NCBI GenBank assembly: GCA_000320605.2 | Contig: KB445807.1 | Location: forward strand, 435,825 to 499,824 | Reading direction: 5' to 3' | Source of the DNA: Gelatoporia subvermispora B | Lineage: Eukaryota > Basidiomycota > Agaricomycetes > Polyporales > Gelatoporiaceae | DNA length: 64,000 nucleotides | Part shown: positions 56,989 through 64,000 of the stretch, one piece after another | How the letters are laid out: every line of letters begins with the position of its first letter | How positions within the stretch are numbered: position 1 is the first letter of the stretch | Notes under the pieces: generated by a model | Told to the model about the DNA's origin: nothing | The model's input: only the letters and a program-made list of their open reading frames with translations | The model's database searches: none | Translations under genes and position numbers: made by a program

Positions 56989-58441
56989 ATGTCATCTCAC
57001 GACCTAGATGTGCTCAAAGTCCTAACCCAGTCAACGACATGGTCACACGACAATGAGACGGTCAGAGCTGATGTATTTTCTCTGAATTTATGGCTAATTT
57101 TGTGTTGACGCAGGCTCTGCTCGAGCCATTCGAGCACATCAGCTCCATTCCGGGCAAAGAGATCAGGGGGCAGATGATTGAGGCGTTCAACAAATGGCTC
57201 CGAGTTCCCAGCGAGAAGCTCGGGATTATTTCAAAGGTCGTCAGCATGCTGCATACCGCCAGCCTGCTGTAAGTTCGCGAGAATCCAATACCGCTGCGTT
57301 GACCCGGAACTCTGCCCAAGAATAGACGACATCGAAGATGATGCGCAGCTGAGAAGGGGCGTGCCCGGTACGTCTCTTATCCTGAATCGTGCGAGGTTGT
57401 AACTGACAGCGGAACGCCCAGTCTCTCACAAGATCTACGGCATCCCCCAGACCATCAATTCCGCCAATTATGTCTACTTCCTCGCGTATCAAGAGCTGTT
57501 CAGGTTGCGGTCAGAGTCGGATTTGCAGTCACGGAGTGGACGAGACGAAGGCAGGAGGCGGCTGATACCACCGACGGAGCTGGATCGTCTGGTGACCGGT
57601 GAGTAGACGCGCCCCATGTCAGGCTCGGGAGCAGTCTCATCGTGTTCTCCGCAACAAGCCGAGCTGCTGTCTCTGCATCGTGGCCAAGGCCTGGAACTGC
57701 TCTGGCGCGACTCGCTTTCATGCCCGACCGAGGAGGAATATGTTGCGATGGTTAACGACAGTGGGTTGTGTTAGTCCTCTCAGACAGCTACGAGCCTGAC
57801 CTAGCGCATCGCAGAGACTGGAGGTCTGTTCCGTGTGGCAGTCAAGCTCATGATGGCCTGCGCTACGAGCAATTTTGACGTGTGCGCAGTGCAGTCTAGA
57901 TTTTTATGACATTTGCTGATGAGCACGTGCCTTGTAGCGACTATCTGCCTCTCGTCAACATGATTGGAGTGTATTTCCAGATACGCGATGACTACATGAA
58001 CTTGCAGAGTACAGAGGTATGGTTACTTCTCGCGAAAGTTCTGTGTATCTTTGATAGCGTCTTCCCGCAGTATGCCGGCAACAAGGGTTTTGCTGAGGAT
58101 CTCACGGAAGGGAAGTTCTCGTTCCCCATTGTGCATGCAATCCATGCAGATGCATCGAACAGACAAGTGCTGAGTCAGTAGTCACCTCTGTCTGTGCGCG
58201 ACCTCGCTAATCTCGGTCATCGCCAGACGTGCTACAGAAGCGTCCGACAACGCCTACGCTGAAGAAGTACACGATAGCATACCTCCGGGACCACACGAAG
58301 TCATTCGACTACTCAGCACGCGTTCTGCGGAATTTAGAGAAACAGATACGGAGTGAAATTTCGCGACTCGGAGGGAACGAGGGTTTGGAGGCGATCATGG
58401 ACGCGTTGCAAGTCAAGGACGAGCGGATACACGGACATTGA
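56989..58441 (+). CDS. Geranylgeranyl diphosphate synthase
   Basis: A trans-prenyltransferase that condenses isopentenyl diphosphate with farnesyl diphosphate to make GGPP, for protein geranylgeranylation and diterpenes. It corresponds to yeast BTS1. Short first exon 56989-57060 ([20 protein letters not shown]) and about seven further exons. Motifs are complete: [15 protein letters not shown], first Asp-rich motif [12 protein letters not shown], then [20 protein letters not shown] and [16 protein letters not shown]. The second Asp-rich motif is QIRDDYMNL, followed by [16 protein letters not shown]. The end ([20 protein letters not shown]) is family-like. Acceptor choice before IDDIEDD (CCCAAG) was fixed by family continuity. 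No lesion was seen. Confidence 0.92.
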
Positions 58442-58527
58442 TATCACCATACTCACGGACTTGTACCATATTGAACATCTGGACTTAATCCTACTCTACC
58501 ACTTTGTATTGCTTTACCTACTGCAAT

Positions 58528-61500
58528 ATGGCGCCGTGTCAACGGGTCAATCTCGAACTGCACTATATTGGGCGCTTCAGGCAAACAGTCAGTCTTGCCC
58601 GGCACCGCTCGGTGGCTGCACGCGCTTTCTTCCTGCCAAAATTTGTCTTGATATCGTTTTCAGTCTTCGAATCATCTGGTCACATTCGGGGATCTAGAGA
58701 CTATCAAGACGTCGCCCACCGCAAGCTTTGCGAAGCTCAAGGCCAGGGAGAAGCCCACTGGACCTTTGGGCAAATCCGCTATAGAATCTTGGATTGCGTC
58801 GACTGCGAACGGACCGGAAGACATGGAGAGCGATGGGAGTGGACTGTCGGAATGGCGCAGAGGAGAATTCCTGAGTGACTGGCCGCGAGCCGTCGAGGTC
58901 GCACAGCGGCACTTGCTCACCAGCAGCACGAAGACAAGAACTCAGTTTCTCCGGGAGGAGCTGCTTGGTCTCGCGAAGCATGCGGGTGAGTGCGATTACA
59001 ACTGGGCTATGCGCTCTGCTAATGTGTAAAGACAGACTTAAACCTGTCGCAGACTATGGACGTGTTCAAGCTCCTCACGCAGACGTACCCTCGCTACGTT
59101 GATGCTGCTTCCCGGGAGGCGGTCGAAGCTGTGGGAAGCGAGCTTGTACGCCGCGACGAGCTGCGTGGGCTCCCGGAAGGAGAACCAAACGAGAACAGGC
59201 TGGGGGTGCTGGATCAGATAGTTGGATGGCTGGCGCACGAGGTCCGGCGGATCGCGCAAAGACCAAGGTGCGTGCCAACTGGGTCCAACGCACAGCCCAA
59301 GCTAAAGCCGCTGATGCACTGCGCACATGCAGCTCGTATGCATCTAGCGACATGTTCGTACTCCTCAGCTGGACATGCGGACTGTACGTCACCTGCGTCA
59401 AAACGAACCCGCAATTAGAATCGACGCCCGCCTGGGAGCCGCTGATTGGGGTGATGGCTACTTTGGTCGATTTGCTGCTGAACGAGGCCTCGAGGGCGAA
59501 GCCATCTGTGCAGAAGAGTACAATGGTGCGGACGAGACGTGCGTTGAGAGCGGTGAGTACCATCAGTCACTTCAGAGTTCTATCTATTGACGGGTTTGTA
59601 GAGTCCCGAGAAAATCCCTGCTGTCGCAAAAACACTGATCTCAAGGAGCAAAGCAAACGCTGGTTCATTGACGAATGTGCCGCTACTTGGCATATCCATT
59701 GACGTCTCACTGAGATTGAAAAGCCCGGCGGACCAGAGCCTGATCGGTTCAACCATTAAGGTAACGTTATAAGAGTCTCCACACATGGCGACTCTACTAA
59801 ATGTTCGCGACACTCAGACGGATATCCTTTCCGTCTACAGCGCCGTGCTCATGTCAAGGACCCCAGTGCCGCGCCACGTTTCGGTAGGCGTCTGTTAAAT
59901 GTGATGTTGTGAGATTGCGCAGTATGGCTCACTCCTTTCACAGACAGCATTACACGACTTCGTTCAGAGCTTCGTAGATGAGAACGATCTCCAGACTGTG
60001 ATCTTGCCAACAGCAGAGAAGGCCCTCCTTCGTTCACCGGAGATTTCTCTCAGCGGTGGGCACCCTCTCGTTCTGGAACGTGATATCATCAGCGGCTGAT
60101 TGCCCCTGCTAGTCGTTGCTGACTTCGTCAGCGCATATTCTCGTGCAGTTGAAGGTGACACGTTCCGCAAATTGTTGACACCGACGCTCAACAGCGCCAG
60201 GTCGACGAACTTCGTCGTACGGGCTAACGCTGTGGTGCTACTGAAGGCCGTCGTCGGTAAGGGTCAGAATGCGGAGGACCTTAGCCTTGTGGTTGAGGAG
60301 CTGCTCAGCTTGCCGAAGTCAGGCAAGACTGCGGGCGCGGACCATCGCGTTGCCCTGTACAGCATGCTAGGATGTCTGACACCATCGCCCGCGATCTCGC
60401 TGACAGTCGTACAGAGCGCGCTTCCTCTTCTCGCGAAGGAGACACACGATGCGCCCATTCCGCTTCTGAGGTCCGCACTGTCGTCGCACCTTGGTTTCTG
60501 TCTTCGCAACTCGACGGTGCTTTCGACGGACTCTGTGGTTGTCCTCGCGAAAGAAATGAACAACACGAAGCCCATGATCCGGAGGGCGTTCTGTTCGCTT
60601 GTTGGCGATGCGTTCTGGGACCTGGAGGACCTGGAGTCGGAGGCGACTGTCACTCTTGCGAAGGCACTACTTCCCGCGTTTGAGACAAACCTCAAGACCG
60701 TGTCCGCCAGTCCACTCACGGCACCAGCTGGGCCTCTGGAAGGATACATTGCGGCCGCCGTCATCCTAGGGAAACTCGCTCGCTGCAGTGCATTCGGTAG
60801 TTACCATGCTCCTTCTCGGTTTCACGCATCTGACAATAATTCGCCACTCTACTTGTCCTGTACAGATACGTTCGTATCGCAGAATACACTTGTCCAATCT
60901 CTGATGACTGTCGGTACAAAGCCGTCGTTCCTGCTGTGGGACAAGGTATGGCAGAAAGTGAGCGACGTAGAGGATGAGAGGTGGATGCTGCGTGCAAGCA
61001 TTGCCGCGCTCGCCTTCTTCAAGCCACAGCTAGCGCGCAATGAACAAGCTCGGTCCGTCATCATCCAGCTAAGAGACATACATTTGAAACTGAAATATGA
61101 CGGACGCTAGTGGCGCTTTGGGCATGTCCCTTCTTCATCTTGCAGTTGCGAGCTCTTCCCCGAATATACGGCGTTTGGTGGTCAAGGCCTTGGAAGAGCA
61201 GAGCTCAGCATCACCGGAGCTTGTGAATAACGCTATCACGGCCGCTTTGACTAGTTATTTGACCAAAGAGGTCGCCACGCCTTCGAAACTTGCCAATAGA
61301 GATGGAGAGGAGTCAGCGCCAGACAGCGGGAGGGAGAACCGTCTCTCAGCTGTTATCTTGTCTTGCGGAGCGATGCCTGCAGATTATGACCAGGACCTCA
61401 AGGCTCAACTGATGATCAAATTTGTAATACTAGCGCACCATTCTGCGGTCTGTGAGTGTCCTCGAATCTTTTTGTGATGCGGGCGTATGTTGAGGGATGT

Positions 61501-64000
61501 CGTGCAGGTGGGAAGTCTCGCCAGACTTGGATCGAACTATGTCAGAAGGCTGGCGTAGACCCGCACGATCTGGTTTACCAGTATCTCGATGATCTACTGG
61601 CGAATGTCATGGACGTCCTGGATGTCGAAGGCAAGGTACGGTATCTTGTGCCCTGATAAAAGTTACTTGTCAATTTATTGCTGAGACATTGTGCCTAGAC
61701 CCTCGACAAAGGCTCGTTCGATGCTGCATACCGCGCCGTGTCGACTATGGTCTTCGTGGCCCCAGAGTGCACCCTTTCGAAGCTTCTAGAGCATCTTAAG
61801 ACTGATCTCAATGCACAAGAAATTCAGGCGCTGAGTGACCTGGACTTTGGTGTGTGGTCGACTCCTGAGGGCCAAACGTTCGTCGATGGTAAGTTTGCGA
61901 CAAACATGCTCAATTGTACTTTACCTGAGAGCGTTTGTCACAGTTTTGGCGAACAAGAAGACAGAAGAGCCTATCAAGAAAGGCAAAGGATACAAAGATG
62001 CTCAGTGGGAGGCAGAGGTGCGCAAATCCCTTGCGAACAAGAAAGCCGCCGCCGCGCCGTCTCTTTCGAAGCAAGAGCTTGCGCTAGTGCAAGCTCAGCT
62101 CGACAAAGAGGCCCAAATCCGAAAGCGGGTCGCCAAGATTAAGGCTCGACTGGAACGCGGATTGAATATCATTCATAGTATCCTCGCATCCCGCGTGGAG
62201 GACGTACGCTCTGTGATTTCACCTATCGCCAGTCTCCTGTTGCAGAGTGCCTTTGGCAAAGCGGTGGGCTTGGTCGGAGATAAGTCCTTCGTGACCTACG
62301 TGGTGCGTCGAAATGTGAAGTGGCCAATAAACTAGCTTGCGATGATATATGACAGGATTTGGCCGACGCTTGCTCGGAGCGCTTGGGCACGTTCAGACGT
62401 TGGGTGGGTGTCGCTACATTGCGCAGCCTCAAGGTCGAGGGTATTTCCGAAGAGCTGCAAGTCGAACCTTTGAATTGTGCGCACTCAATCGAACAAACAC
62501 CATCCAATATTATCAGCTAACTGATTCCGTTCTCTGTAGCGCTTGTCATTCGAGTACTATACAGACTTCGTTCGCTGTCCGAGCAGTCTTCCTTTGATGC
62601 TGCCACTTTTTCGTATGCCTACGCTCTCCTGAGTGAGGTGTTCATGCAAGGAGGTATCGCTATAACCGAGGAAGACGATCCCCTCGAACAGATAGCACTT
62701 GCACTGGATGTCGTCAAGTTTCACGGTGGCGAATGTATGTTCATCCTCTCAGCTCCGCAAGATTCCGCTTATGCTGCATTGCAGTCTCCGATACACTCTT
62801 CCCGCGTAGCCGCGCCATAGAAGACCTGATTCATTTAATCAGGAACCAGCCCAAACTCGCCAAGGAGGCCTCGTCTGCATTGATCGACCTCGGTCAGGCA
62901 ATGCAGTCAACGGCCACCCGTAATGAGACTTCTATCTTATTACAAGGCCTTTTGGTGCAAGAGGTGTATGTCAGGAATTCTTGTCTGCAAACGCTCCAGG
63001 TACGAGGCCTTCGAAACAGCGAGGCAATACGCGCTGAGATCATGTATAGCCATTCGACCTGACGGACCTTGACTGGTCTCCACATCTCTGGCTAGCCTGT
63101 CACGACGACGATGAACAGAATGCTAGGTCTGCTCGGCATATTTGGGAAGACAATGGTTTCGATGTTCCCGAAACATTCCTGCGAGATATGTTACCATTCC
63201 TTGGTGCGTCGCATGTTCCCTGATCTATGATTGTCCCTGAAGAAGCTTTCAGAGCACTCGCACGCATACGTGCGCAACAGTGCTTCGGCAGCGCTCGCAG
63301 AAGGCATCGTCGACCAGTGGCCCCAGTTGATCAGCAATGCACTGGATAGTTTGAAGGAGTTTTACCGGGAGAAAGTGCGTATTTATTGACAAAGGTGTAA
63401 GACTCATCAGCTCACACCTCACATTTGAAACAGGCGAAAGTCCTTGCGCCCGAATATGACGAATATGTGGGTATTTCTCGTTGCATGCAATGTCAGTGTT
63501 GACCAATCTCGCTTCAGGGTATGATCATCGCACAAAGCCTCGATCGTGCAGATCCTTGGCCGGCACGTGTCGCGGTCGCTAGGACATTCGAGTTGTTGTC
63601 TCCTGCCTTCGGGAAGGGGGACGTCGAGCCTTTCTTCAAGTTCCTCGTTCAGGATAAAGCTCTGGGTGACCGTAATGCCGATGTTCGTCGCGGCATGCTC
63701 CAGGCTGGAACTGTCGTGATCGATCTCCACGGCAAAGCATGTCTTGCTGAACTTATCTCGATGTTCGAAAATCAACTGGCCTCTTCTAACGTTGCCTCGG
63801 AAAGCGCGGATTCGATAAAGGAAGCTATCGTCATTCTCTTCGGGCGCGTTGCGAGGCATCTGGACCCTACCGATCCTCGGATCCCTCAGATTGTCGAGAG
63901 ATTGATTGAAGCTCTCAAAACTCCAGCGGAGCAGGTTCAGGTAGCTGTTGCTGACTGTCTCGCACCATTAGTCAAGATCATGCAAACACCCGCTGAAAAT
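58528..64000 (+). CDS. GCN1: GCN1, translational activator of GCN2 (N-terminal part, runs off right edge)
   Basis: A very large HEAT-repeat protein that binds ribosomes and activates the kinase GCN2 on amino-acid starvation; only the N-terminal third or so is in the window. Many short introns. Family-like segments in order: WPRAVEVAQRHLLTSSTKTR, MDVFKLLTQTYPRYVDAASR, DMFVLLSWTCGLYVTCVKTN, VRTRRALRA and VYSAVLMSRTPVPRHVS. Further on come TAEKALLRSPEISLS, ADFVSAYSRAVEGDTFRKLL and MIRRAFCSLVGDAFWDLEDL. The Lys/Glu-rich linker EEPIKKGKGYKDAQWEAEVR is the expected EF3-like preceding region. The region 63.5-64 kb reads ARTFELLSPAFGKGD. The true start is uncertain. The ATG at 58528 (MAPCQRVNL) needs an unproven intron; the ATG within GPEDMESDGSGL is a later alternative. 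Confidence 0.85.

Overview
The window reads as nuclear DNA of a filamentous basidiomycete, most likely an Agaricomycete. Genes are dense, on both strands and not in operons. Most are broken by many introns of about 50-70 bp, nearly all GT-AG. Several families seen here (small Cys-rich proteins, tandem BTB proteins, YCII-like proteins, a tnp2-type transposon) are typical of mushroom-forming fungi. Genus was not determined. Exon structures were worked out by hand from reading frames, splice consensus and remembered family alignments.

Layout. 1-9.5 kb: the N-terminal part of a gene leaving the window at the left edge, a GEP4-type mitochondrial phosphatidylglycerophosphatase, and two related proline-rich proteins of unknown function around a small TATA-preceded ORF. 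9.5-18.5 kb: a low-complexity KEN-box/RG-rich nuclear-type protein, then two secreted hydrolases on the same strand (a GH18 chitinase-like enzyme and a sedolisin/tripeptidyl peptidase), with a probable sedolisin relic between them. 20-27 kb: an NFKBIL1-like protein, a coiled-coil protein, a mitochondrial MDL1/ABCB10-type ABC transporter and a YCII-like protein. 27.4-37.4 kb: a tandem pair of BTB genes. The second is a pseudogene (premature stop) and is split by an 8152-bp tnp2/CACTA-like transposon (29126-37277) with 10-bp terminal inverted repeats and a TTGAA target duplication. The element carries a transposase with one in-frame TGA plus three other predicted genes. 38-45 kb: a CHL1/DDX11 Fe-S DNA helicase, an 86-residue Cys-rich protein and a FAM210-like mitochondrial membrane protein. 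45-64 kb: a mitochondrial-type protein with an RRM-like segment, an MFS transporter, a YCII protein, the Fe-S assembly factor ISA2, a frameshifted YCII pseudogene, GGPP synthase and the first 5.5 kb of GCN1.

How they fit together. Several neighbours are unrelated housekeeping genes. Four or five products look mitochondrial: GEP4 (cardiolipin synthesis), the ABC transporter, the FAM210-like protein, ISA2 and the 516-residue protein. The most informative region is 28.5-37.4 kb, where the gene before insertion can be reconstructed from its intact tandem paralogue. Two introns in the window, one in CHL1 and one in the BTB pseudogene, appear to use the same non-canonical GCATGT donor.
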